This document shows positions 8,582 to 16,804 of a stretch of 42,238 bases of DNA, in pieces. The stretch lies in contig CAISHO010000127.1 in the NCBI GenBank assembly GCA_903885165.1, positions 1 to 42,238 of the forward strand, in the 5' to 3' direction. A program made the translations under genes and the position numbers. Origin of the DNA: an uncultured Nitrosomonadales bacterium. Its GTDB lineage: Bacteria; Pseudomonadota; Gammaproteobacteria; Burkholderiales; Gallionellaceae. A model generated the notes under the pieces. The model was not told the origin of the DNA. It did not search any database and saw only the letters and a list, made by a program, of their open reading frames with translations. Each line of letters opens with the position of its first letter. Within the stretch, counting starts at the first letter, position 1.

Positions 8582-9466
8582 TTACTTTAAAGCCTCCCAT
8601 ACTGGGCGGCAGATCAGTGGCAGATCGGGCAAACGGCCCAGATCGCGGTAACTTTCATCCGGCCCGTGAAAATCCGAACCGCAAGACGACATCAAGCCAA
8701 ATTCCTGCGCATAACGCGAGAACTCGGCATATTGCTCGGGCGTATGACTGCCCGTGACGACTTCCAGTGCATCGCCACCCAGTTGGACGAACTCGGTGAG
8801 TAAAATATGCATGGTCTGTTTGCCCATGCTGTGCCGCCCGACCATGTAGCGCCCCGGATGCGCGATGACGGCGATACCACCGCTCTCCTTGATCCAGCGG
8901 ATGGCATCACTCAGCACAGCCCACTGGTGCGGCACATAGCCGGGTTTGCCGGTCGCCAGATAGCGGTTAAACACACTTTTTACGTCTTTGCAGTGACCGG
9001 CTTCGACCAGATAACGGGCAAAGTGGGTGCGGCCTATCATATTCGGATTGCTAGCGTATTTAAGCGCGCCCTGAAACACGCCACCGATACCGGCACGCGC
9101 CAGTTCATCGGACATTTTCATCGCCCGTCCGGTGCGTCCGCCGCGCACCGACTTTAAACCAGCTTGCAGCGCAGGATTAGCGGGGTCTATTCCCAGCCCC
9201 ACAATATGCAAAGTGTGTTTCCGCCATGTTACGGAGATTTCCACGCCGTTGACAAACTTCATGCCGTGCAGAGCTGCGGCGGCACCCGCTTCCGCCAGAC
9301 CGTCCGTATCATCATGATCGGTCAGAGCCAGCATTTTCACACCGCGCAACGCCGCACGATTGACCACTTCGGTCGGAGTGAGGGTACCGTCAGAAATATT
9401 GGAATGGCAATGCAGGTCGTAATCAAGCAAGAGAATAGCCCGGGTTAATCTGATAAGTTGCAGCAA
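8582..9466 (-). CDS. PHP-domain phosphoesterase (RNase AM / 3',5'-nucleoside bisphosphate phosphatase type)
   Basis: About 282-294 residues with a complete PHP metal centre: DLHCHSNISDG, TDHDDTDGL, VEIS, IAHPGRY and GSDFHGP. Family members (E. coli YciV/Rnm and Chromobacterium homologues) remove the 3' phosphate from 3',5'-bisphosphonucleotides and trim RNA 5' ends. The start is uncertain. No ATG is in frame. TTG at 9466 has a G-rich upstream stretch (GGGGGTGA), whereas TTG at 9430 would begin right before the conserved LDYDLHCHS. It follows rnfH closely and is probably co-transcribed with ratA-rnfH. Confidence 0.88.
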   Translation of the reverse strand: MLQLIRLTRAILLLDYDLHCHSNISDGTLTPTEVVNRAALRGVKMLALTDHDDTDGLAEAGAAAALHGMKFVNGVEISVTWRKHTLHIVGLGIDPANPALQAGLKSVRGGRTGRAMKMSDELARAGIGGVFQGALKYASNPNMIGRTHFARYLVEAGHCKDVKSVFNRYLATGKPGYVPHQWAVLSDAIRWIKESGGIAVIAHPGRYMVGRHSMGKQTMHILLTEFVQLGGDALEVVTGSHTPEQYAEFSRYAQEFGLMSSCGSDFHGPDESYRDLGRLPDLPLICRPVWEALK

Positions 9467-9469
9467 TAC

Positions 9470-9775
9470 TCATGCGTCACCCCCGCCCTTTTTCATGACT
9501 TTGCCTTCTTCGGCACGACGACGGCGCACTTCCTTGGGATCTGCGATCAGCGGACGATATATTTCGATACGGTCTTTGTCGCGCAACACGGTCTCAGGCT
9601 TGGTCAGTTTACCGAAGATGCCCAGTTTATGTGCGGACAGATCCAAGCCTGGAAATTTGGCTAATATACCGCTGGCTTCTATACCTTGCATCACCGTGGT
9701 GCCGACAGGCACCTCTTTCTTCAGCAGTACCTGCACATCAGCCAGTGCATAAACCACTTCTATGTTGATAGTCAT
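9470..9775 (-). CDS. rnfH: RnfH family ubiquitin-like-fold protein
   Basis: A 101-residue small protein of the RnfH/UPF0125 family. The beta-grasp core is visible in INIEVVYAL, VPVGTTVMQGIEASGIL and DRIEIYRPLIADPKEVRRRRAE; the last segment is the family signature. The molecular role is poorly defined, and the gene is conserved next to ratA. Its ATG overlaps the ratA stop by four bases, so the pair is translationally coupled. The C-terminus is basic and then Gly-rich. Confidence 0.9.
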   Translation of the reverse strand: MTINIEVVYALADVQVLLKKEVPVGTTVMQGIEASGILAKFPGLDLSAHKLGIFGKLTKPETVLRDKDRIEIYRPLIADPKEVRRRRAEEGKVMKKGGGDA

Positions 9776-10209
9776 ACGTTTGGATAAACCTTTTCTGCGC
9801 GATAAATAAATGCGTCCACGAAACTGTTGGCAATGTAGTGAAACACCGGGCCGACCAGCTTTTCCAGTAATTTACTGGAAAACTCATAACTCAAACGGAA
9901 TTCTATTTTACAGGCTGAATCGCTCAAAGGGATAAATCTCCAGCAGCCATCTAACTGGCGAAACGGCCCGTCCTGCAAGGTCATATCGATTTGATGCGGC
10001 GGCTTGCGCACATTCTCCGTGGTAAAGCTTTGTTTAATATGATGATAATTAATACAGACTGTAGCGTGAACCTTATCTGTATCTTTTTCGACCACGCTCG
10101 CGCCGCCACACCATGGCAAAAATTGCGGGTAATTTTCGACGCAATCGACAAGATTGAACATCTGTTCCGCGCTGTGTGCGACCAATACTGATTTTTCTAC
10201 GAATGCCAT
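9772..10209 (-). CDS. ratA: RatA/Coq10-like START-domain protein
   Basis: A 145-residue single-domain SRPBCC/START protein. The opening VEKSVLVAHSAEQMFNLVDCVENYPQFLPWC is the family hallmark, and the C-terminal helix VGPVFHYIANSFVDAFIYRAEKVY closes the lipid cavity. Homologues are described as ribosome association toxin RatA or, in mitochondria, the ubiquinone-binding Coq10. The respiratory-lipid role seems as likely as the toxin role. It is divergent from smpB, an arrangement conserved in many beta- and gammaproteobacteria. Confidence 0.9.
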   Translation of the reverse strand: MAFVEKSVLVAHSAEQMFNLVDCVENYPQFLPWCGGASVVEKDTDKVHATVCINYHHIKQSFTTENVRKPPHQIDMTLQDGPFRQLDGCWRFIPLSDSACKIEFRLSYEFSSKLLEKLVGPVFHYIANSFVDAFIYRAEKVYPNV

Positions 10210-10234
10210 TACTGAAAGCCGAAATTACAAAGGC

Positions 10235-10243
10235 TGGTAGAAT
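10235..10243 (+). promoter_or_regulatory. Possible extended -10 box for smpB
   Basis: TGG followed by TAGAAT resembles an extended -10 element 30 bases before the smpB ATG. No good -35 is visible at the normal spacing, which extended -10 promoters tolerate. It lies in the short divergent gap between ratA and smpB. Confidence 0.35.
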
Positions 10244-10272
10244 AGCCGAACACACAGCAAAATTCACCTGCC

Positions 10273-10722
10273 ATGAGCATAGTTCAGAATAAAAAAGCGT
10301 TTCACGAGTACTTTGTCGAAGATAAATTTGAAGCTGGCATCATGTTGGAGGGCTGGGAGGTTAAAGCCATCCGCGCTGGACGCGTACAACTGAAGGAAGC
10401 GTACGTGACCACCCATGATGGCGCGCTGTTCCTGTTCGGCTCGCACATCAGCCCCTTGCAGAATGCCTCCACCCACATCCACCCCGATCCGATCCGCACG
10501 CGCAAATTGCTGCTGCACAAGAATGAGATCGAAAAAATCCTGGCGAAGGTGCAAAGAGCCGGCTACACCGTCATGCCGCTAGATATGCACTACAAGGCAG
10601 GTCTGGTCAAACTGACCATCGGTCTTGCCAAGGGCAAGAAGCAGCATGACAAGCGCGCAACCGAAAAGGAAAAAGACTCAAAACGGGAAGTAGCCCAGGC
10701 GATGAAGAAGGAACGGCGCTAG
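10273..10722 (+). CDS. smpB: SsrA-binding protein SmpB
   Basis: A 149-residue tmRNA-binding protein required for trans-translation, which rescues stalled ribosomes. The N-terminus [18 protein letters not shown], the segment [20 protein letters not shown] and the basic C-terminal tail ([20 protein letters not shown]) are typical. The tail enters the decoding centre and mimics mRNA. Length is normal for the family. The tmRNA gene itself is not in the window. A palindromic repeat element follows the gene. Confidence 0.96.
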   Translation: MSIVQNKKAFHEYFVEDKFEAGIMLEGWEVKAIRAGRVQLKEAYVTTHDGALFLFGSHISPLQNASTHIHPDPIRTRKLLLHKNEIEKILAKVQRAGYTVMPLDMHYKAGLVKLTIGLAKGKKQHDKRATEKEKDSKREVAQAMKKERR

Positions 10723-10772
10723 CGCGCTGGTAGCGAACCCTATGCAATATTTATCAAAAAATCAATTAGCTT

Positions 10773-10898
10773 CGTCATTCCCGCGAAGGCGGAAATCCAG
10801 CCAAAAACTGGCTCTGCGAAGCAGACAAAACCTTGATTTTTCCCTGCTACGCGGGAATTTTTTCATTCAACTGGATTCCCGCCTTCGCGGGAATGACG
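10773..10898. repeat. MITE-like element with 28-bp terminal inverted repeats (dRS3-like core)
   Basis: The ends CGTCATTCCCGCGAAGGCGG... (10773-10800) and its complement (10871-10898) match at 27 of 28 positions. The right arm contains ATTCCC-N8-GGGAAT (10875-10894), the form described for Neisseria dRS3 repeats; the left arm has one mismatch in that core. The 70-base interior is non-coding. It sits between smpB and msrA and could also act as a terminator for smpB. Confidence 0.8.
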
Positions 10899-10989
10899 CG
10901 CATAACTAAAGGCGGGCGCGATGAATCTTGCCTCCACGATACTTTTCCTCTTCACCACCCTGTTATCCACCTATACATATGGAGTAACC

Positions 10990-11607
10990 ATGACGAACAA
11001 CACACAAACGGCTTATCTTGCAGGCGGCTGCTTCTGGGGTATGGAAGAACTGGTTGGGCAAATACCTGGCGTCATCGACACCGAAGTCGGCTATACCGGC
11101 GGCAATACCCCCGGCATGCAAGCCCAAGAAACAGGCCATGCCAGCCTCCCTCACCCAAACCCTCTCCCGCAAGCGGTAGAGGGGACAAACGAATCACTGC
11201 GCGCACTTCATTTTAACGCCGTTTATGAACAGGTCAAAACCGGGACTACCGGACATGCCGAATCGCTAAAGATCGTCTTTAACCCCGCCGTCCTAACTTA
11301 TCGCCACCTTTTGTTTGAATTCTTCCGCATGCACAACCCGACCACGCGCAATCAGCAGGGCAACGATGTTGGCACACAATATCGCTCGGCGATTTTTTAC
11401 CTGAACGAAGAACAGCATCGCACCGCGCTGGAAGTCATCAAAACCGCCGACGATTCAGGAGACTGGAAGGCAAAAATCGTTACCGAACTCGTGCCTTATA
11501 AAGAATTTTTCCGCGCCGAGGAATACCACCAGAAATATCTAGTGAAACATCGCGGCGGTTACACCTGCCACTACATCCGCCGACTCCAACTGGGCGAGAC
11601 CAATTAA
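10990..11607 (+). CDS. msrA: Peptide methionine sulfoxide reductase MsrA with an internal insertion
   Basis: A 205-residue enzyme that repairs S-methionine sulfoxide in proteins. The catalytic Cys14 is in AGGCFWGMEE, followed by GYTGGNTPG; the later parts TGHAESLKIVFNP, HNPTTRNQQGNDVGTQYRSAIFY and EYHQKYL are standard. Between GYTGGNTPGMQAQ and YEQVKTGTTGHAE, where MsrA proteins are normally contiguous, about 32 extra residues occur (about 46-77), including SLPHPNPLPQAVEG. The start at 10990 has GGAG at good spacing. An in-frame ATG at 10921 would add a hydrophobic leader (MNLASTILFLFTTLLST), so an exported form cannot be excluded. Confidence 0.9.
   Translation: MTNNTQTAYLAGGCFWGMEELVGQIPGVIDTEVGYTGGNTPGMQAQETGHASLPHPNPLPQAVEGTNESLRALHFNAVYEQVKTGTTGHAESLKIVFNPAVLTYRHLLFEFFRMHNPTTRNQQGNDVGTQYRSAIFYLNEEQHRTALEVIKTADDSGDWKAKIVTELVPYKEFFRAEEYHQKYLVKHRGGYTCHYIRRLQLGETN
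11125..11220. repeat. Palindromic repeat inserted in frame within msrA
   Basis: The extra msrA segment contains a near-perfect hairpin at 11160-11183: CCCTCT-C-CCGC, loop AA, GCGG-T-AGAGGG. The surrounding bases (CTCACCC, ACAAACGAATCACT) resemble a common proteobacterial intergenic repeat whose accidental translation gives PHPNPLP-type peptides. The insert is about 96 bases, a multiple of three, and has no stop in the msrA frame. Boundaries are estimated from where the protein departs from ordinary MsrA. Confidence 0.7.
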
Positions 11608-11886
11608 TCCATCGCAGCAAGGGACCTGAGCGTGAGTTAATATCCTAATCCCGATAGAAGTGTGAGGATGAAAACTGACATCTGCCACAGGCAATCGGGT
11701 TTGCTATTCCATAAGAGATAGTGAGAGACCGTTTTTTAGCGATTTTTTTCCAGCTCATCTTCGATCAGGGGCGGGTCCCACGTCATCTGCTCACCTGTGA
11801 CACTGTACCGGGTTACATAAAATTTGCATCGGGCCTGCCTAATTTCTTTGTCTGCGGTAGCAACAACTCAGCCTCGCAAATTCATA

Positions 11887-12492
11887 TCAACGCTCATAAC
11901 CGGAGCATGGAATACACACGTGCTTGTCGCCCAATACACGAAGATAGGCTCGCGAGGTGAGTTCGTGACAAGCCGCACAGGGAACGAAGCCCATGACTTC
12001 AGGAAACCACTCGCGCTGGAACTGAAAGATGTCTTCGATGGTGAGTACATCGGATTCTAGCGCGTTCCAGATCAGGTTCACCAGTTCCATCTGTTCTGCC
12101 TCTGGTATCTCGTCGGGTTCGATACCTTGACCGCGTTTAACCATGAAGGCTGATGCACCGATCTGCTTTTGCAGCGTGGGTTTGTAGCTCACCCGTACGG
12201 CGCGGTTCGTGGCGCGTTCGATCAGCGTCACGGCCAGTTTGCCATAGGGTGTCTTTTCCATATTGCCCTTGCCCAGCGTGCAACCGGTGCTGAACTGCAC
12301 GCCATCACCGAAACACATGCCGCCGTGGTCTTCGCCTATCTCGATAAAAGCATGCAACTGGCGACCGCCGGAACGCTCAACACCCAGCACACGCATCGCG
12401 GCCAGACCAACACGGACACCGGCCACGCTGGCCCAGCAGCAGTGGCCGTGAAACCTCAATGTGTCGAGCAGAACTTGATGATCATCGTTCAT
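11887..12492 (-). CDS. FmdE-family protein with C-terminal zinc-ribbon-like motif
   Basis: A 201-residue soluble protein. The N-terminal part matches the FmdE domain: FHGHCCWASVAGVRVG, IEIGEDHGGMCFGDGVQ and STGCTLGKGN. The C-terminus carries CxxC pairs (CAAC and CIPC) about 20 residues apart, which look like a treble-clef zinc site. FmdE proteins were named from the molybdenum formylmethanofuran dehydrogenase operon of methanogens. In bacteria they occur widely and their function is not settled. A strong Shine-Dalgarno (AAGGAG) precedes the ATG. It lies 60 bases downstream of the TauE-type permease and may be co-transcribed with it. Confidence 0.85.
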   Translation of the reverse strand: MNDDHQVLLDTLRFHGHCCWASVAGVRVGLAAMRVLGVERSGGRQLHAFIEIGEDHGGMCFGDGVQFSTGCTLGKGNMEKTPYGKLAVTLIERATNRAVRVSYKPTLQKQIGASAFMVKRGQGIEPDEIPEAEQMELVNLIWNALESDVLTIEDIFQFQREWFPEVMGFVPCAACHELTSRAYLRVLGDKHVCIPCSGYER

Positions 12493-12552
12493 GATATAAC
12501 TCCTTAGCTAGTTCAGAGGAAAAGACCTGTCATAGACAGACTGGGTGTCAGT

Positions 12553-13293
12553 TCACAGCAGATCCCACGCTGTCTTGATGGCAACGGCGATCAGTATCAG
12601 CGCAATGATTCTTTTCAGTTGATCACCGGCTATTTTCTCGCTGGCCAGCCAGGCACCCAGTCCGGCACCTGCCGCACTTGCTACGGCAGTCGAGCCCAGC
12701 AGTGTCATGTTGAGTTGTGCAACACTGGCATGCGCCAGAAATCCCGCCAGTGACGCGAAGATCACAACAAAAGAGGCACTGGCAGCCGCACGTTTTGGTT
12801 CAAGGCCCGCAGCGATTAAGGCCGGAACGATGATGTTGCCGCCTCCGACACCCAGCAAACCACCGACGAAGCCTGCCAGCGCCCCCACGGGCAGCCCCAG
12901 GGCCAGGGTCGCGGCCATTGAAGCCTGCTCACGCCTCGCCTTAGGCCGGTAGAACAATATCATCAAGCTGGCAAACATCAAAAAAGCAACGAACAGCCAT
13001 AACAGCAATGAACGATCCAAGCCCTGTGCAAGATGCACCCCTATGGGAGAGGCCAGCACCGCCAGCGACAACATGGGGATTACCAGTCGCCACTCCACCA
13101 GACCTTTGCGAATGAAGGTGACTGACGCGATGGTCATGGCGATTGCATTGAGCAACAACGCAGTCGCCATCGCCGTGTGCAACGCTACGCCAAAAGCCAG
13201 GAATACCGGAATCAAAATAAAAGCCGCACCGACGCCTGCCATTGCGAACACCGTGGTCAGCAAGAAGGTCAACAGAGCGGCAAGCACGATCAT
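12553..13293 (-). CDS. TauE/SafE family membrane permease
   Basis: A 246-residue integral membrane protein with about eight hydrophobic segments in two related halves. Each half begins with a Gly-rich signature (FAMAGVGAAFILIPVF and GFVGGLLGVGGGNIIVPAL), as in TauE/SafE (formerly DUF81) exporters of sulfite, sulfoacetate or other organic anions. The ATG at 13293 with an upstream GGAAAAG is preferred over an in-frame TTG seven codons earlier. The substrate cannot be told from sequence. The following FmdE-family gene is the only contextual hint. Confidence 0.88.
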   Translation of the reverse strand: MIVLAALLTFLLTTVFAMAGVGAAFILIPVFLAFGVALHTAMATALLLNAIAMTIASVTFIRKGLVEWRLVIPMLSLAVLASPIGVHLAQGLDRSLLLWLFVAFLMFASLMILFYRPKARREQASMAATLALGLPVGALAGFVGGLLGVGGGNIIVPALIAAGLEPKRAAASASFVVIFASLAGFLAHASVAQLNMTLLGSTAVASAAGAGLGAWLASEKIAGDQLKRIIALILIAVAIKTAWDLL

Positions 13294-13655
13294 GGCTTTT
13301 CCAATTCCAGGCAAACAGGACTGGCGTAGTACTCATACAGGCTATCAAAGTTCATTAGGGAATGGTTATTTTCCACCCGTCATAAACATCAGCAAACTTA
13401 ACATTCGCAGCGTCGATTGTACTCGTATTCGCACCTCGAGACAGGTGTGACAAGCCTGAATACTGGATTTAGCCTAAGCATAGCAACGTGCTAACCGCTG
13501 CGTATATTGTCCTCTCAGTGCAGATGTCCATGGCTCATTACCGCTTTTCGGGTAGTCAAAAAACGCTGACGATTCTGACCAAAACAATGACTTTCGAAAT
13601 GCAAAACGCCGCGCGACTCGAAGCCGCGCGGCGTTTTGCAGGTATTACTGACGAA
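13294..13655. other. Intergenic region upstream of the TauE gene, containing the typA terminator
   Basis: About 360 bases without a credible gene lie between the starts of the TauE-type gene and the end of typA. The only structure is the terminator at 13601-13639. The rest should hold the TauE/FmdE promoter, but no convincing boxes are visible. Confidence 0.6.
13601..13639 (-). terminator. Strong terminator of typA
   Basis: A perfect 15-bp inverted repeat, GCAAAACGCCGCGCG (13601-13615) with its complement at 13625-13639 around a nine-base loop, begins 16 bases after the typA stop. On the minus strand the descending arm ends in GCGTTTTGCATTT. The A/T edges make it usable in both directions. 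Confidence 0.8.
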
Positions 13656-15470
13656 TTACAGGCCGCGTACGTTGCGCTTGCGTTCGTTTTCTGTCAAAAA
13701 GCGTTTACGAACGCGAATCGAAATAGGCGTGATTTCAACCAATTCATCATCGTCGATAAACTCAACCGCTGATTCCAGTGTCAGGCGTACAGGCGGTGTC
13801 AGACGAACCGCTTCATCAGTTCCTGATGAACGCACGTTGGTCAGTTGCTTACCCTTGATCGGGTTAACGATCAGATCGTTATCGCGACTGTGAATACCAA
13901 TGATCATGCCTTCGTACAGCTTGTCGCCTGGAACCACGATCATGCGACCGCGATCTTCCAGTTTCCACAATGCGTAAGCAACCGCATCGCCTTGCTCGGA
14001 AGAGATCAGAACACCGTTGCGACGACCTGGCATGTCGGCCTTGACCGGTGCGTAGTCATCAAACACGTGCGCCATGATGCCGGTACCGCGTGTCAACGTC
14101 ATGAATTCAGACTGGAAGCCGATCAGACCACGAGCAGGAATACGGTATTCCAGACGCACACGACCGTGACCGTCCGGTTGCATGTCTTGCAGATCGCCAC
14201 GACGACGACCCAATTCTTCCATGACTGCGCCCTGGTTGGTGTCTTCGACATCCACAGTCAACATTTCGAAAGGCTCGCATTTTTCGCCGTTGATTTCACG
14301 GTACACAACACGCGGCTTACCCACGCCCATCTCAAAACCTTCACGACGCATCGTTTCCAGCAAAATCGTCAAATGCAACTCGCCGCGACCTGACAACAGG
14401 AACACGTCGGTATTGTCTGTTTCTTCGACACGCAAAGCCACGTTGACCAGCAATTCCTTATTCAGGCGATCGCGAATCTGACGGCTCGTGATCATCTTGC
14501 CTTCCTGGCCGCACAAGGGTGAGGTATTCACCATCAGGTTCATGCTCAGGGTCGGTTCGTCGATCTTAGGCAATGGCAGTGCTTCAGGTTTGCTTGCATC
14601 AGCAATGGTCACGCCGATACCGATCTCGTCAATCCCGTTGATCAACACGATATCGCCCGCCATCGCCTCTTCCAGCAAGACGCGTTCGATACCACGGAAA
14701 CCCAGCACTTGATTGACGCGAGCCTTTTTGGATGACTTGTCGCCATTCATGACCATGACTTCCTGGCCCGGACGAATCTTACCGCGAGTCACACGACCCA
14801 CGCCGATACGACCAACGAAACTGGAGTAATCCAAAGCGGAAATTTGTAGTTGCAATGGCTCTTCAGTGGCAGCAACGCAAGGAGCCGGCACGTGATTCAA
14901 AACCACATCCAACAAAGCGAACATGTTGTCGGTGACGTTTTCCAACTCAGTCATTGCATAACCGTTCAATGCAGATGCGTAAACAACCGGGAAGTCCAAC
15001 TGCTCATCGGTCGCGCCCAGCTTGTCGAACAAGTCGAAAGTCTGATCGACAACCCAATCCGGACGCGCGCCCGGACGGTCAACCTTGTTGATCACAACGA
15101 TAGGACGCAGACCTAATGCCAACGCCTTTTTGGTCACGAAACGGGTTTGCGGCATCGGGCCGTCAACCGCATCGACCAGCAGCAAAACGCCGTCAACCAT
15201 ACCCAATACGCGCTCAACTTCGCCGCCGAAGTCGGCGTGACCCGGTGTATCGACGATATTGATGTGCACTCCCTTGAACTCAACCGCGCAATTCTTCGCC
15301 AGAATGGTAATGCCGCGTTCCTTTTCCAGGTCATTGTTGTCCATGACGCGTTCAGCGACTTGCTGGTGTGCCGAGAAGGAACCTGCCTGAGACAGCAGCT
15401 TATCTACCAGGGTAGTTTTACCATGGTCGACGTGAGCGATGATAGCGATGTTGCGAAGTTGGCGTGACAT
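13656..15470 (-). CDS. typA: Translational GTPase TypA/BipA
   Basis: A 604-residue ribosome-binding GTPase of the EF-G family, involved in 50S assembly and stress or cold adaptation. The G-motifs are AHVDHGKTT (G1), RGITI (G2), [10 protein letters not shown] (G3) and NKVD (G4). They are followed by domain II, the EF-G-like domains ([19 protein letters not shown]) and the TypA-specific C-terminal domain ([17 protein letters not shown]). The start at 15470 ([11 protein letters not shown]) matches the family; the 24 codons upstream do not. Length is normal. Confidence 0.97.
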   Translation of the reverse strand: MSRQLRNIAIIAHVDHGKTTLVDKLLSQAGSFSAHQQVAERVMDNNDLEKERGITILAKNCAVEFKGVHINIVDTPGHADFGGEVERVLGMVDGVLLLVDAVDGPMPQTRFVTKKALALGLRPIVVINKVDRPGARPDWVVDQTFDLFDKLGATDEQLDFPVVYASALNGYAMTELENVTDNMFALLDVVLNHVPAPCVAATEEPLQLQISALDYSSFVGRIGVGRVTRGKIRPGQEVMVMNGDKSSKKARVNQVLGFRGIERVLLEEAMAGDIVLINGIDEIGIGVTIADASKPEALPLPKIDEPTLSMNLMVNTSPLCGQEGKMITSRQIRDRLNKELLVNVALRVEETDNTDVFLLSGRGELHLTILLETMRREGFEMGVGKPRVVYREINGEKCEPFEMLTVDVEDTNQGAVMEELGRRRGDLQDMQPDGHGRVRLEYRIPARGLIGFQSEFMTLTRGTGIMAHVFDDYAPVKADMPGRRNGVLISSEQGDAVAYALWKLEDRGRMIVVPGDKLYEGMIIGIHSRDNDLIVNPIKGKQLTNVRSSGTDEAVRLTPPVRLTLESAVEFIDDDELVEITPISIRVRKRFLTENERKRNVRGL

Positions 15471-15577
15471 GTAAACAGCCTTGCTAGATATAGGGGGGCG
15501 CATTCTACCACATGCGACGGAACAATTTTTTACTAACGTCACCGGTTAAACACAAACCGGTCAAATCCCGTCATCAA

Positions 15578-16036
15578 CTATAACGCCTCACAGCCGGCAT
15601 TAACCTGCTTCAACCCTTTGATAGCGTGTCCCGCAGCAACATGATGACTGGCGAACCAACCCCGTTTCATTTCCAGTGCATAAAGCGCATCGAAATTCGA
15701 AGTATGATTATCGGTACTGTCAGCGTCCATATCGACGATCTGCACGATGCGCCCTGCACGATCAATAAATGCGACGGATAGCGCCAAGGGCGTATTTTTA
15801 GACCAGAACGACCATTTATCTGAAGAGGGAAATACGAACAGCATGCCACAGTGAGCACACACGGCTTTGCGGTGCATTAAACCGTTTTCTCGCGATTGCG
15901 CTGACAACGCCAATTCAGCATGGATGAGATTGCCATTAACCAACAAAGCTATCATCTCACCGGCAACACCTAACGAGAGCGGAGCATACAGACACGCCGG
16001 CAACACTAACGCATATAGCCAGAATTTTACTTTCAT
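15578..16036 (-). CDS. DUF192 family exported protein
   Basis: A 152-residue protein with a signal peptide (residues 1-27, ending SLGVAG) and a DUF192 domain: AELALSAQSRENGLMHRKAV, CGMLFVFPSSDKWSFWSKNTPLALSVAFID and the C-terminal VAAGHAIKGL. The family is small, secreted and uncharacterised. The MLFVFP and MKNT-type (here SKNTPLALSVAFID) motifs are diagnostic. An ATG follows an in-frame TTG, and 16036 is taken as the start. A strong terminator separates it from the surface-system operon upstream, so it is probably not part of that set. Confidence 0.85.
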   Translation of the reverse strand: MKVKFWLYALVLPACLYAPLSLGVAGEMIALLVNGNLIHAELALSAQSRENGLMHRKAVCAHCGMLFVFPSSDKWSFWSKNTPLALSVAFIDRAGRIVQIVDMDADSTDNHTSNFDALYALEMKRGWFASHHVAAGHAIKGLKQVNAGCEAL

Positions 16037-16053
16037 CAAGCTGCTGATAGATT

Positions 16054-16087
16054 AAAAAAGGAGTGCCATCACAAATGACACCCCTTT
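16054..16087 (-). terminator. Terminator ending the envelope operon
   Basis: On the minus strand, AAAGGGGTGTCAT pairs with ATGGCACTCCTTT (13 pairs, two of them G-U) around a short loop and runs directly into six T residues. It starts 13 bases after the stop of the last curlin-like gene and precedes the DUF192 gene. Confidence 0.85.
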
Positions 16088-16099
16088 AATGAAAAATGG

Positions 16100-16441
16100 C
16101 TAGTTGCCGCCTATTGTACCGGCCTCATTGGCCGAAGCATTGTCTTTACCGACCGACACAGCAGTTGAATTCTTCTGCTTGGCATGTATCTTGGTATTAC
16201 CCTGAATTTGGGTACCCCCCTTGATTGCGCCCGCCGTATTCTTAGCCGTATTACCTTCGCCGACAGAGACAGCAGTCGAATTTTCCTGCCCGGCCTTAAT
16301 CTCGGTATTACCCTGTATTTGCACGCCTTGTGCATTTGGGGAATACATACCGCCTCTCGGCCCGCTTTGCGATGCCTGGGCAAAAACCGTACCCGATGCG
16401 AGCACAGACAATATAGCCACCAACAATATTGAATATTTCAT
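16100..16441 (-). CDS. Small exported protein with two curlin-like 37-residue repeats (copy 1)
   Basis: A 113-residue secreted protein: signal peptide 1-21 (ending VFAQA), a short linker (22-39), then two 37-residue repeats at 40-76 and 77-113. The repeat consensus is QIQGNT-I-A-Q-NSTAVSVG--N-A-N-AG-I-G. The G-x-x-N-x-A core and Asn/Gln/Gly/Thr spacing recall curlin (CsgA/CsgB) repeats, which stack as beta-arches in amyloid fibres. This is motif-level similarity only. No Cys is present. It is the last gene of the operon, with an AAGGGG ribosome site. It is closely related to the gene 15 bases upstream, indicating tandem duplication. Confidence 0.75.
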   Translation of the reverse strand: MKYSILLVAILSVLASGTVFAQASQSGPRGGMYSPNAQGVQIQGNTEIKAGQENSTAVSVGEGNTAKNTAGAIKGGTQIQGNTKIHAKQKNSTAVSVGKDNASANEAGTIGGN

Positions 16442-16456
16442 TTTTTACCCCTTAAT

Positions 16457-16771
16457 TTAGTTACCACCAATGACACCGGCTTCATTGGAAGCCTTGTTAT
16501 TCTTACCTACAGCAACAGCAGTCGAATTCTTTTGGGAAGCATTGATCTTGGTATTACCCTGAATCTGAGTACCGCCTTTGATCGCACCCGCCGTATTCTT
16601 GGCGGTATTTCCTTCACCGACCGACACTGCTGTAGAGTTCTCCTGTTTGGCTTTGATCTCGGTATTGCCCTGAATTTGCACGCCCTGCGGATTGCTGGAG
16701 CGCTGAGTTTGCTGGGCCAATACAGGGGTTGCAACAACCAAACCTGCCACTAACAAAGTTACGAGACGCAT
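16457..16771 (-). CDS. Small exported protein with two curlin-like 37-residue repeats (copy 2)
   Basis: A 104-residue secreted protein: signal peptide 1-20 (ending PVLAQ), then repeats at 31-67 and 68-104. Its repeat 1 is almost identical to that of its downstream neighbour (VQIQGNTEIKA-QENSTAV). The DNA of the two genes is also similar through the repeat region, so the duplication is fairly recent or under exchange. The Shine-Dalgarno AAGGAGGT is a full consensus, among the strongest in the window, as expected for an abundantly made structural subunit. A fibre-forming role is inference from repeat character and neighbours. Confidence 0.75.
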   Translation of the reverse strand: MRLVTLLVAGLVVATPVLAQQTQRSSNPQGVQIQGNTEIKAKQENSTAVSVGEGNTAKNTAGAIKGGTQIQGNTKINASQKNSTAVAVGKNNKASNEAGVIGGN

Positions 16772-16804
16772 ATAAACCTCCTTTTAAGAAAATTAAAATA
16801 TCGT

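Noticed and set aside
10990-11607. msrA as a frameshifted pseudogene
   Set aside because: The insertion is a multiple of three, all catalytic and structural motifs lie in one frame, and there is no internal stop.
11721-12060. Two short plus-strand open frames overlapping the end of the FmdE gene
   Set aside because: No ribosome site or domain, and they overlap a supported gene on the other strand.
15578-16036. DUF192 gene as the last member of the envelope operon
   Set aside because: A strong terminator with six T residues lies between it and the curlin-like gene; it is common as an isolated gene.
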